From: Acanthochlamys bracteata
Taxonomy: Eukaryota; Streptophyta; Magnoliopsida; Pandanales; Velloziaceae
Reading direction: 5' to 3'
Length of the DNA: 64,000 nt
NCBI GenBank assembly: GCA_019914995.1
Contig: CM034142.1
Span: 4,049,031 to 4,113,030 of the forward strand
Under the pieces are notes generated by a model. That model did no database searches. It had not been told where the DNA came from and saw only the letters and a list, made by a program, of their open reading frames with translations. The position numbers were made by a program, and so were the translations under genes. This document shows positions 35,346-48,661 of the stretch, in pieces; position 1 is the first letter of the stretch; every line of letters begins with the position of its first letter.

Positions 35346-36050
35346 CGTACTGCTAACTTTGAGTCATTTGTATACATCTCTGACTTTCTGTTATGATGTT
35401 CTTAGTATCACTCTATTCTTCAATTTATAACAGCTCCCATTTGTATGAGCAGTTCTTAATTACCAACACTAAAGTGACTAAACAACTCATAAATATGGCC
35501 ATTAATGTTTGGTTGTGCATTTCGTCTCCTTTTTAACTTCGCTATTAATGTTTGGTTGTGTGTTTCGACTCATTTTTAACGTTTCGTTTTTCAAGACCCT
35601 ACCACAGCATTCCAATAGATATAATGCTTACTGATGGTACTTTTTAATTACCAATACTAAAGTGACTAAATAACTTATAAATGTGGCACTTATAGACAGT
35701 GTGCCATTAACGGTTGGGTGTGTCTTTCGTTTCCTTTTAATTTTTTGTTTGTCAAGATACTACCATAGTATTTCAATAGATATGACACTTACGGAGGATA
35801 CTTTTCCATCAGCGGCTCGTAAATGCCGCATTTACCCATGCTATTGTTCTTGTTCTTAGTAAATGCATTTGAACATACTTCAGATTTCACTATTTTATGA
35901 ATAAAGGTGTTGACCAAGATAAGTCTGATATTAGTGGAATCTAGCTGTGATTGTACGACATCATCTAAACCGTGTTGCTTGAATAATTATGTCATCGGGT
36001 ATGTTATCGACTTGTGATAATGTCATACTAAGGAAGTGTCGATTTTTATT
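35346..36050. other. AT-rich spacer with internal repeats
   Basis: No ORF of note. A unit with GCCATTAATGTTTGGTTGTG and CAATAGATATAATGCTTACTG recurs two to three times between 35460 and 35800 (TTAATTACCAACACTAAAGTGAC, then TTAATTACCAATACTAAAGTGAC). Confidence 0.5.
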
Positions 36051-36058
36051 GTTGCCGT

Positions 36059-36589
36059 CAAGGTTATCAAAATCCCGATTTAAATCTTAAAATCTTTATG
36101 ATTTTACGATTTTACTTCACCTAAACGATCCCGATCTCAAGTAAAATCTTTTTTGAGTAAAATCCCACATAAATTCCGATTTAAACTTTAAAATCGGTAA
36201 GATCCCGATCTTTTTACGATCTTATACGATTTTACTCTTGAAGAATTTTTTATAAGTAACTATATTTGAAAGAGTTTTTGTATAAAATTTTAGAGTGCTT
36301 TTTATAAAGTTTTGAAGATTTCTGAAGAATTATAATTTTGAGAAATTTTCTATAAAATATAGAGTACTTTTTTATGAAATTTAAAAGAAACTTAATTTTT
36401 TTTTAAATGTACTAAAATTTTTTAAAAAAAATATTATAAAAACTTTTATAAAAGATTTTTAATGGTATTGAAAAAAAATTAGAAAATTTACCGATATGTA
36501 AAATCTTACGATCTTATTTTAAGATCTCGATTTTACAATCATATTCAAGCGAAACGATCCTACCTAAGATTCCGATTTTGACAACTTTG
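36059..36589. mobile_element. Non-autonomous hAT element with perfect 8-bp TSD
   Basis: Starts CAAGGTTATCAAAATC and ends GATTTTGACAACTTTG, an imperfect 16-bp terminal inverted repeat. The flanks are GTTGCCGT on both sides (36051-36058 and 36590-36597), a perfect 8-bp duplication as made by hAT transposases. The inside is 531 bp, AT-rich, with repeated GATCCCGATCT-like words and no coding capacity. A related element may lie at 42191-43099. Confidence 0.85.
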
Positions 36590-36597
36590 GTTGCCGT

Positions 36598-37899
36598 TAT
36601 TTCTTATCGCTACATAGATAAGGTGTAATACATGAATCATTTTTCCGTCCATAACTAAGTATGATATTCTCAAAGTAATATTTTTAAACTATATACATAA
36701 TCTCATAAACTCTTATATTAATAAAATATTTTTAAAAAAAGTTTTTGTTAATTAAATTCAACTGTTATAAGCTAAACTAATAAAACTAATTTCTAAAACA
36801 TTAACTTTTATGCAGGAGTATATGTAAATTAAATTAGTTAATTAATATTAAACTGATGGTTATTATTTTGTGAATTTTATAAGATATAAAAATGTGAGAA
36901 AGGAAATTTGTTTTTAAGAAGGAACCCTAAGAGCCTTAGGATTCTACTTTATATATAACATAGATTGGTTTAATATTTATGGTGCAATATCTTATTTGTT
37001 TCTTATGTTTTGCGGCTGTGAACTTGACGTATTAATCCATGTAAACAACCCCATATGGTATCTCGGTACACATTAAAATACTAGATCTACGTAAATATTA
37101 TTATTTGTTTTGTTTGCAAATTAACTATTTCGGAATATTGTTAAATTTGGAAAGTATTGATTCTTGTCATCTACGAAGTCAAGTATATATGAATAATATT
37201 CTTTCATGTGTCCGAGCGAACCAACCTCATAATTCATGATCTTGATTAAATGTTCTATAAACGTTTTGAGTTTAAACTTAAAACAAATACAAATAATAAT
37301 AACCCATGACCATTACAATCATATATGGTTAGAAGAATTATGAAGAGTGAAAGTGCTTATTAGTCGCTGGCATGTTGGATGTCATACAAATATGCTTTAT
37401 GATCATATTAGCTATGAAAAATTAACAATTCTTTTATGTTCATTCTTAAACAAAATGTCTTCCAAAGTACCTACCAAATAAAAAACCACATTAGTAAGAT
37501 CATTTTAGATAAAAACCTTCTTCTTTCGTTAAGAACTTGTTTACCTATTATTCAAATTTTATTTTTTAAAATTTATTTTAATATTGAATAAATAAATAAT
37601 TTTCTTAAGTTTTTTTAAAATTTAATTTTAAAATTTACTTTTAATACAAAATTAATATAAAATTTTATTTTGTTAAATATTTTAATATATTATTTATTAT
37701 TTTAAAAAATAAATTTATCTTAAGATAAGCGCATCCTAAACCAAAACAAACCATTTTGTTTCAAATTTGGTAACCCCATCCCACAATGACTACTTGACTC
37801 TCTCAGTCACCAACCCCTGATCCCTTCCATTCTTCACCTAAACCAGTCTCTCTCTCTCCTCTCGCCATCATCAGTCAATCGCACAGGTTGACTTCATCG
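36598..37899. promoter_or_regulatory. Upstream region of the fucosyltransferase gene
   Basis: Very AT-rich to about 37740, then a short CT-rich stretch (TCTCTCTCTCTCCTCTCGCC, 37848-37867) that looks like a plant 5' leader. No clear TATA box could be singled out in the AT-rich background. If transcription starts upstream of 37786, a four-codon upstream ORF (ATG ACT ACT TGA, 37786-37797) would precede the main start. Confidence 0.4.
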
Positions 37900-38271
37900 A
37901 TGCCACCGCCGTTGTCCTCTTCTTCTTCTTCTTCTCTGAAGCTTGGCAGGCGGCGGTGGTCGGCGGGGGGTTTCATTCCTTTGTTCGCGGCGCTGGTAGT
38001 ACTAGCAGAGATCGCGTTCCTCGGCCGCCTCGATTTGGCCAAGAACGCCGCAATTGTCGAGACATGGACCAGCTCTTACTTCAATTTCCATTCTTCCTCA
38101 TTGACTGGGGATAATTTTGTTAATTTAACGACGTCGCCGTTATCTTCTTCAATATGGTTGCCGTTGATGGAGGGAGGAGAAACTTGTGAGGAGTGGTTGG
38201 AGAGGGAGGATAACATTCCTTACACCAGAGACTTCAATAAGGAACCTATCTTGATCTCCGGCGGCCAACAG
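37900..38271 (+). CDS. FUT11: Fucosyltransferase exon 1
   Basis: Codons 1-124, from ATG to CAG, donor GTTGCT, phase 0. Encodes the Ser-rich cytoplasmic tail, the GRRRW basic patch, the membrane anchor [18 protein letters not shown], a stem with an N-glycosylation sequon (NLT), and CEEWLERED. An upstream TTG in frame at 37888 is not needed as a start. Confidence 0.92.
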
Positions 38272-41200
38272 GTTGCTCTTTCATCATAATCATCATTATT
38301 ATCATCATCATCATCATCATTATTATTATTATTATTATTATTTTCTGAAGTTAACTACTATAGAATACATGAAATTATTTTTTATCATTCTGTTCTTGTT
38401 TGGAATTACTTGGGTTATTACCTAGTAATTGCTTACAATTTTCGTACGTAAATGTTTCTAGAACTTATCACAGTTTTTGGATGACTTGGAATTTAGAGGT
38501 ATTTGAATGCTGACTGTTGACTCAGAAGAAGGTCTTATTACCTTAAACTTATCATGACGAAGCTAGCCTTAACCAACAATTATGTTATGGATGCAATGAT
38601 TTTTATTTTTGGAATATGAGAAAATACCAACTTACCCCAACTAATTGGTTTATGGGAAAGAGAAATAATTTAATTTATGGAAGAGATGGCCCTTTACTTG
38701 TATTACCATCTAATTCACAAGCAATATTTTTTAGTAGGCTCCTTTACAAGAATTTACAACCTGTTTGTATATGTGGTGCTACTTTTGTAAGGAAAAGTGG
38801 TACAAATATGTAAAAGCCATTAGTAATCATTAGGTTAGATCAACATTAAAGCTTATGTCGCATGTGTATGCGTCCTCGTGATTTCAAATTATGTAAAAGA
38901 AGATTCAACTATGTTTTTTACATGTTTCCTTTGAGAATCATCTCTTCTGTGCTTATGTTATCTTAAATAAGATTTAGCTCAATGGTTATTTGTTTAACTA
39001 TTTGGACTTGTAAGTCATTGTACCACTTGGTTCGGGGTGTCTTATGTATCAAAAGTGGATATGTGCTCTCCTTCCATAGAAGTAGGCAGTGATGGGGATA
39101 TATCCTCATATTCTAAACTGTTCAGGTTTCTATTGAGAGTATTTGGTTATGTGATAAAAATGTGAGATTGCTGTCTTTTCTGATAGCATCCTTTTATATT
39201 TTATACATGCTTGCTGTGGGAATTATCTCTTTTGTGCTTATGTTATCTTAAATAGCTTTTGGCTCAATGTTATTCGTTTAACTTTGAACTTGCAAGCCAT
39301 GGAAACCCTTGTTTGAAATAGGGATGCATTATATCAAAAGTGGAGCGTCTCCTTCTGTTGTAGTAGGTAGGAAGTTGGATATATCTTCATATTCTAAAAT
39401 GTTCAGCTTTTTTTTAGAAGGATTTGGTTATGTAATAAAAATGTGAGTCCTTTTTTTTTCTTAATAGGATCTTTTGGTTTATTAAGAAAAGGAATTTTTT
39501 TGGTTTGCTATAAAGGTGTAGGGTAATCATCAGTTAATCCCTTCCTTCAAGTTTTGCTTTGAGCAGAAGAATAGTTTGGAGGATCTAATTTGTGTAAGTT
39601 ATCTCCTATAAACTCAAACAACTTGATACTATGTCATGTCAATTTATGGTGCATTTGACATTGTTAATTCATAATGAAAAAGTCATATAAGTAGGAAAAT
39701 GTATCAATAATCTTAAGCTTGAAAGTTTTAGTTCATTAACAGTAATCATTAACTTCATTCTGTGAAAACAAATTCATAGATTATGCCGCATTCTGCATTC
39801 AAAATTTGTTGTCAGTCTTTTGTTCATTCTAATTATTTATTTTGTCTATATGTTAGGAATTTGGATCTTGCTCAGTTGGTTGTAAGTTTGGGTTTCCAGC
39901 TGAGAAGGTACCCGATGCTACATTTGGTTTAACTCAAAACCCAAATATTGCAAGTGTTCTTCGAACAATGGAATCATCCCATTATTATGCTGAAAACAAT
40001 ATTGACACTGCTCGACGGTGGGTATGCTAATTACAATTTTGTTTATTAGCTTATGTTTTCTAGTGAATAGCTCCGGATGTATGTTGAAGGTTTGGTCATT
40101 AATCTCCATATCATGTGAAATTTGTAAAGGAGACTCTTTTATGCTATTACAACTTACATTCTCGTATCCACCATCAGTGATTTATTAAATTGGTATTGTG
40201 ATTTAAATTTAGACAATAAGGATAGATTGTCAAAGGTCTCGAATTGAATGTATAAATTTCGTCTAGCAATTTTAAGTTTGGTGTTCATGAGTGTTGATCT
40301 ATAGGGATGCAAAAATGACTTGCAGCCTACAACGCACTGGCTGTCTTGTCTAAAATTGGGTTATTGGCCGAAGTCGTTGATTATGGAGACTGGACAATCG
40401 CCCTTAGGCCCAAGGGTCGAGCTATGCTGAGATTATTAGTATGCAGGGCTAGGCTAGCCCAACCAGAACCACAGTCATTTTAGGCCTGATCTTTGGGTTA
40501 AATAAGCCTATTCTTTAATTATCTAACCATATAGTAAGGAAAAAATATTTTGAGTTCTTTTTCTTTTTAATTTTTGTCAAATGATAACGAGCATTTTAGG
40601 TGATGAGAGTTGAACTCACAATCTCTTAAGAAAGAGGGAGGTGTCAAACCACTAAGCTATCTAGGTATTGTCAAACTTTTTGCATTCTTAGTTGAATTTT
40701 TTTAAAATAATGAAAAGGTAAATATTTTACACTTTCAACGAATAGCTTTGTTTCTGATGTAGTCCTGTTGGTATAGAGCTTTAAATTCAATTTTCACTGT
40801 TGGATATGAAGAATTATGAGCGAGAAATATGCTGATAAACTTTCAGCTTAATTGGACCATGAACCAGTATTAATCTGATTTTCTGATCAAGATGACAATA
40901 AAAGAAAAACTCCAAAACAAATATCGTTTTTTTTTTTTGTCATATTGATCAAGAAGTCGGATAAAAATTGATTCGTTATCCAATTGAGCTGAAATTTTAT
41001 CGGCATGTTCTCAGCTCGTAGTTCTTGATATTCAATAATGAAGATCGAATTTGGAGCTTTATACCGATAGGACATCACTAATGTATGTGGATGTGCGCAA
41101 TATATATATTAGACACATATATATCAAAGATAGCATTATGACTAAACGAAATTCATTCTAAGTTCAAATTTAAGAGTGTAAGAATTTTTTTCATTTAAGC

Positions 41201-43102
41201 ATGCATCCATTTACAAACATTCTTTTAGATCTTATGAACAAAATGGTCACACATTACCAATAATTTTGTACATCTATTTGGTAGAATTTGTTATTGTAGA
41301 ATCAAAATTATATCGTTTTTGGAACAATTAGTCAATTAATAGGTGAAGTTTAGTATGTGTATACATTATTAAATTATTAAGAATAGATAAAATCATACAA
41401 GTTGTGAATGAATACTAATAAATATAATAGATGTACGATTTTTTATCTTATAATGAATGTATAGAAAATAGCCATATGTTTTCAAATTTTGAATTCATTA
41501 AAACTAGGTTTTGTTACTCAATTTACAATTTAGGACTAGATTGACCATTTTTTCAAAATATTCAGACCTTGATTTTGTGAATAATCTGAATAGTGACTTG
41601 CATTGTCAATTGTTATTATGTGGCCATATTTTGAAAAGCTATAATGAACTAATTTTGCAAAACAAACACTATTATTTGCGTGTTACCTAGTTTTGCAAAT
41701 ATAATAAAAGTTAGCTTATTTCTATAAAATTCAGTAGGCATTTGGAATGCTATTTGAAAAGTGTTTTTCGGGAACTAAGGGTATCTTTATCCTACTTCGA
41801 GAAACGAGTTTTTTTTTTTTATCTTAAAAAAATAATAAAAATAAATAACAAGATCTTATTATATAGAATTTCTTTTATACTTTTTAAAATTTTATATTCT
41901 GTAGAAGATTGTAAAAGATTTATTGGAAAATATGAACTGGAAAGTTGAAAAGTTACTTTTCTGGAATAGAATGTCAAACAGCCCCTCAGTTGCTTGATTC
42001 CGTGAAGTCTTATCAAGTGGGGATTTGAGTTAACTGAAACATTGTTATATATGAAGGGATTATGTAATAGTGACTTCACGATCGCTTCATAGGACGAGTA
42101 GATTAGGGGAGCTTCACAAGGTGGTGGGTGCTTATGTACTTGCCTTCCCCTCTCCTACCTAGTTCACATATGTATGTGTCTGTGTGTGTGTAAGGTTATC
42201 AAGATCGAAATTTTATATAAGATCGTTTAGCTTGTGTAGGATCATAAAATTGAAATTTTAAATAAGATTGTATAATTTTACTTATCATTTATAAAATTTT
42301 TTAATACTTTTAAAATTTAAATAGTATTATTAAAATTGCTGAAATTTAAAACATAAATTTTCTTATATTTACCCTTATTGTAATAAATTAACAATGTTCA
42401 TCATTGTGGTTCATATGAAATATATCATTATTAGTTTCTTATATTTTATTTAGTTTATTATCACAACATCTTTACAAAATATATTATTATTTTATGAATA
42501 CACACTTATATAGTTATACCCATATTTAAAAATCTAATCTTTTATGTAATTAATCAATTAGGCGATAAGTAGTTGTCTTTATTGTCTCAAAATAAAAAGA
42601 AAAAAAACTTAATCTATTTTTTAAAAACTCAAATTCTAGTAATAATTTACAACAGTTGTAGGTATGTTCAGTTTTCTTGTTTTTACGAAATCCGAAAAAC
42701 TAAACAATTTTCTTCTTATTAATATTTCAGCAAGAACACTGAGAGCATTTTACCAAACCATTCGTATTGTATTGCTCACACTTTCAAACTTTGCTCTCGA
42801 TTTCATCGAATAATTTCTTACTCTCATAATAAATCCCTTACAGAATAAACCAAACACCACCGCACCTGCTACAAACGAATGATAGATCTTTCTTATCTAT
42901 TCCAACTTCGCTCAAAACTCGATGGAGCTCTCTTAATTCATCAAGATTTTTCATAAGTTGAAATCGTAATATCACACAAGATTTTAGGATTAAGATTAGG
43001 GATCTTACTCTGATTTTATATAAAGTAGGATCTTGTGTCGAGTAGGATTATTTTGCTGATATAAAATCATAAAATTTAAATCGAAATTTTAGTAACCATG
43101 CA

Positions 43103-43142
<40 letters not shown>

Positions 43143-46100
43143 CATACATATATATATATATATATACATATTTATATATATATGGGATAGGATATAGGCA
43201 CATGCCATCTTAAAGGCACATGTGTACACATACCGACCAAAAGTGGCCAGCGAGCTCTCCAAATCCAATCTCCACAGTTGGATATGAAGAACTATGAGTT
43301 AAGAACATGTTGATAAAATTTCAGCTCAATCGGAATACGAATCGACCTCCATCGGAACTCTTGATCAAAATAACATAAAAATTTAAATTTGACAAAAGAT
43401 ATATATTTTGTTTTTGTGTCACTTTGATCAAGAGTTCCGATGGAGGAAATTCCATATTCGATTGAGCTGAAATTTTATCAACATGTTCTCAACTCATGGT
43501 TCTTCATATCCAACGGTGGAGATTGGATTTGGAGAGCTCGCCGGCCACTTTTGGCAAGCATGTGTACACATGTGCCTATATCCTATCCCTATATATATAT
43601 ATATATATATATATATGGGGAAGGATATTGACATTTTAGAGCACTCTTTTTTCGGTTTATAGTCAGGGTGATCTCCAAATCAAATCACCACAGTTTGATT
43701 TAAAGAACAGAGTTAAAAATATAATCACAAAATTTCAGCTCAATCGGATCATAAATTCATCTCTATTTGGTCACTTGATAAAGAGAGTATTTGGGAGTGC
43801 TACTATCCCTATGTATATATATATATATATATACGTAAATATGTATATATGTATACATATATGAGCATTTTCGAGCACTCTCTCTCTCTCATTTATGACC
43901 GGAATGATCTCTAATTTTAATTTCCATCGTTAGATATGAAGAATTATGAGTTAAAAATATACTGATAAAATTTCAGTTCAATCATACCACGAATTGATCT
44001 CTATCCGATCATTTGATAAAGATAACATAAAAAATAAAATTCTAAATATAAATATTGTCTTCTTTTTGTCATTTTAATCAAGTGGTCGGATGGAGGTCGA
44101 TTCGTGATCGGATTAAGCTGAAATGTTGTCGGTATATTTCTAGCGCATAATTTTTCATATTTAACAGTGGTGATTCGATCAGGAGGTCATTCTAGCTATA
44201 AACCAATAGAGGAGTGCCTCTAAAGAGATAGTGCTCCTGTCCTTATATATATATATATATATATTTATATTTATTCATTTAAATAAGGTACTTAAACAAT
44301 TACCACAAAAACCAGATTGTAGTTGTCCTATAAAAGGACAATGTCAAGGTTTATGTGCAGAAAATCTAAATTGTCAGGAACAAGTAGAAACTCTTGATGA
44401 TTTAGAAACTATTTATGATTTAGAAATACAAATGGACGAGGGACTATATGTAGAAACATATAATCCAACTCAGTTATATGAATCTTAAAATCTTCTCTGT
44501 CTCTGGAGGTAGCGTCTATTGTTCCTGCTCTAATAAGAAGATCAGGATTAATTATATTTAATCTACATTATATATATATTCTTTAAGGCCCCATTTGGGT
44601 GAGCTTCTTTGGGCTTCGCAATAGGTTTTTAGCCTGTTTGGGGTATGCTGATTTATTTAGAAAATAAGCCGCCTTTTGCAGCTTATCGATAAGTAAGGCT
44701 CCCCTCATCGAAAGCGATGATGTGAAATGACTTTTTTATCCATATAATTTGAAAGTAACACACATATCCCTAGTAGTTGGTAATGCAAGGATTGTTGCTC
44801 TAGTTAAAAGTCTGCTTCTAAAAGCTCTTCTTGCACTTTTGCTCCAAGCAAACTTCATTCGCTTATGAGTCAAATTGGTCATGGGCATTGCTATCTTGGA
44901 GAAATCTTGCATGAACCTTCGATAGCATGCCAATACCAAGGTATCCCACCTCATTTTATCCTAAAAATTTCCGTATGTATGGGACATGCTGGTGTTTTAA
45001 AGTAGGCCTTCCCTTGTATGCGAGTTAAATGGAAACTAAACGATATCAGATAGGATCTTCCCCTACATCAGCTTTATAGTTATATTCGTGCTTTTTGTGT
45101 ATTTATTTTTGAGCATCTGTGATTTTTGAATTGCTTCCATTTGTGGGTCTCGTGGTCCAAGTTGGATTAGTACCGGTCACGTGTCCATTCTGGTGCATGA
45201 CAAGTTCAGTGGGCTATAATTTAGTGTTTGTGTCATACTGGTTAGCTTAATGAGAGCATAACTCTTGCTCTTGTTCTATCTCCAATTAAGATATGTCTTC
45301 TTTTATTTCTTTGGATGATAAATGTTTGATGGAAGTGTTTCTGAATGTAGGAGAGGGTTCAAGGTTATAATGACAACTAGTCTTTCCTCAGATGTGCCAG
45401 TTGGCTATTTCTCATGGGCTGAATATGATATCATGGCACCTCTGCCGCCGAAGACTGAGGAAGCCCTTGCAGCTGCTTTCATATCTAATTGTGGAGCAAG
45501 AAATTTCCGTTTACAAGCCCTTCAGAAACTTGAAGATTTGGGTGTCAAAATTGATTCATATGGCAGTTGTCATCGGAACCATGATGGTCATGGTATGTGC
45601 AATATTATACAGGATTATAGTACTATGCTTAATCTAAATGAAAAAGCATATATAAAGATTATGATGTGCAAATAAATGGTTAGAAATACTTGTTTTCCTT
45701 GTTATTTGAACAAAATCTACAGTTTCACACGTAAAGAAATTTACCCGGTTTGACACTAGCAAATTCTGCATTGCTGATTAGTAAAGAAAGAAGATTGGAG
45801 AGGGCTAAAGATATAAAAGTAAAAATTGCAAAAGTAGAGATCATTGTATTTATTTGGCTAAACATTGTAACTCATTGTATGTTTATTCACCACTGACCTT
45901 GCAGTGCAACTTCTGCAGCCAAAATGTGATGGTTTTCCTCTCTTTCATATTTTGTGAACGTTGTTGTTTCGTCTCGCGAATGGTACATCTAAATCTATCT
46001 CTAGGAATAGATTGCTTTTATGCATTCTCAAAGTTGATATCTTTCTGAGTAGGTGAGGTTTAATAGTACCAGAACAATATTGTAGTTATAGAATGCCAAA

Positions 46101-48628
46101 AGTGGTGTAGGGTCCCAATGGTGGATATAACCTATCTGCATTTTTAACAAGCTTTAGCAGCTTCAGTAGAATGCCTTGACAAATCCTTTTTTGTTAACTC
46201 TTTTCCTTCTATTCTTTCACTAAGTCAAATGTTACTTGCATCAGCTATCTAGATTGATATGCAATTTTTTTAACATAGTGGATAAAGTTGAAACTCTGAA
46301 ACGCTACAAGTTCAGCTTAGCTTTTGAGAATTCAAATGAGGAGGATTATGTAACAGAAAAGTTCTTTCAGTCTCTGGTTGCAGGTGTGTACAAAAATCTT
46401 GATGTTTTTCTACTTTTGTTATTAACTTAAATGCAGTCAGCAGGATTATGTTTCCCATAATGTCTTATGTTCTTCGATTAGTGATATGAAACTATGAATA
46501 TGTTTTATGAAATAATTTAAGTTATTGTTCTTTTGACTTCTCTGTCTTAGTGTCCCCCTTATGGATATATTTGTGGTAAGAGGAAAATAGAATGAAGGAA
46601 AGGTTGATGGAATTGTAAACTAAAATGTAAAAGATGAAAGGAAACATGCAGAAGTTGTACTCTTAGGCTACGCTCTTTTTGTGAAAAGCTGGAGATGTCC
46701 CTGTTTTTTCTACTGAAGAAATGGGGACATGGCCAGCTTTGCTCTAAAAAAGAACAGCCCCATAGAATGGAAGGGCAGAATTACACATTGACATAAATAT
46801 CCCGGCAGATTGATAATAATAATGAACAGAAATTTACAAGTCTGCCCTTGTGGTTATAATACTGCAGAATTATCATAATTAAAGCTTAAAAAGACTACAT
46901 AAACTCCACAAATATATTGATGGCTAAGAGTCTTGACTCAACCTGAGACAGTTCTTATGGTCCTAGCTTGGAACACAACTGAGAAAAGGTACTCTTGAGT
47001 GAGGGCCTACTGGAAACCTAACTAGTAATGAATCGAAGTGATGAAATAGACACCAACTTCCTTAGCATAGGATGATGATTAAAATACAATCGCTAGTGTC
47101 TGTCGAATGATTAGTAGCTACATGCCTGGTGCTTTAGTGACGAATATGATTTATAGCTAGCTAGTGGGATTTGGTGTTAGTATTTGAAATAGCTTAGATG
47201 AACTTAACTACCCTGATCTTCTGCTTCAAAATCAAAATTGCAAAACCAACTTGGGTAATGGAAAACTCGCCATTACCTAATTTGTGTATTATATCATTAT
47301 TAGGAATTAGCTTAAAGAATAAACATAATAGAAAATTTATTAGATCGAGAAATAGAATAAAAAAAAGAGAGATATAGAAGTTTCTAGTTTGAGAAGTAAG
47401 CCAAAACTATGCATTCACAAGTACGACCATAGAAAGTATTAAAACTTTTGAAGGATTCCTTTCCGCTAGGATGAGTCTTTCGGACCTCTTTCGTGTAAAT
47501 GTAAATATGCCAAAAGACTATTAAAATTTATAAGGAAATAGACCATATAAATTCCTACAATCAAATTGACAACATCATAGCAGTAAACGCTATATTTAAC
47601 ACCGTGGTGATTAAAATTAGCCCCAAATTTACTTGGATCGTGATGGCGTTTCTTTAAATATGAAATGTAGTCCTTATTCTCTTAAGAAGATATTGACTTT
47701 GCAACCAATACATATCTCTCATCTCAAATTGTAATTGAAAAGCTATTGAGACCGAAAGCATAAGTCTTATAGTTTGATTACCTTGACGAAGATGAATTTG
47801 TCAATGTTCCAAAAGAACTGGGGGAGTTCGTTACAGTTAGTGATCGGTTCCAGCAATTGCGCAAGTAGGGAAGTTTTCCTCCTTTGTCTACATTTCCCTC
47901 TGATAATTTGTTTGTCTTATGGCGTTATTTGAGGTTGAAGTTAAGAGCGAGAGATGGCATATTGTAATTGATTGTTTGTTTAATTCTTAAAGAATATAGA
48001 ATCGGATAAAAATCAATGAACAAACAGAATCTATCTTAGAACTTATGGTTTTCTTATCAAATTCTTGGAATTTCCAAGTGGGAATGAAATAGCATTTAAT
48101 TTTTTAACGAATGCATTTTTTTATATAGGATTATTTTAAAAAATAAAAACATCATAACTCTTAAACATGTTTTTTGAAAATATTTGGTAATCAAAATCCA
48201 GAATACTTACCCTTCAACTATGATTACTCAGGTTTTGAAAATTTTGTTACTTTTCCAAGAATATAAGGTTTAAAAAGGTGATTTTGGAAAATAATATTAG
48301 TATTGCTTTCTCAAATTACAAGTTAGTTGAAAATCGTTAACTGGAAGTTTCTAAGTCAAAAATAAATTGCAGTGCAGAGCCTGCTAGTTGATTTGTTATT
48401 TTCCATCTTTTCGGAAAAGTCAAAAAGAATATTATTAACTACTTGTTCTCTTTTTGTATTCCTTTATAAAATAAATTTTAGTTTTTTATTTATCTAATAG
48501 AAACAGAAAATAGGAAGATACACTTTCTTTCTTAGCCAAAGAAGAAGAAAAATATAAATTAGATATAGAAACTTCAAGTAACATTACTTTCTGTGAACTA
48601 CATATAAGCAGAGGACACAGATTTCATA

Positions 48629-48661
<33 letters not shown>

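Noticed and set aside
37888..37899. Upstream in-frame TTG as start of the fucosyltransferase
   Set aside because: A proper ATG follows at 37900 and gives a normal tail and membrane anchor; plant genes rarely start at TTG.
44231..44286. Start codon and N-terminus of the 85-codon frame ending at 44488
   Set aside because: These codons are translated (TA)n microsatellite and element end; only the part after about 44287 looks like protein.
44287..44488. Endogenous pararetrovirus coat-protein origin
   Set aside because: The Cys spacing is suggestive, but it does not fit the usual CCHC knuckle and no polymerase or movement-protein piece lies nearby in the right order.
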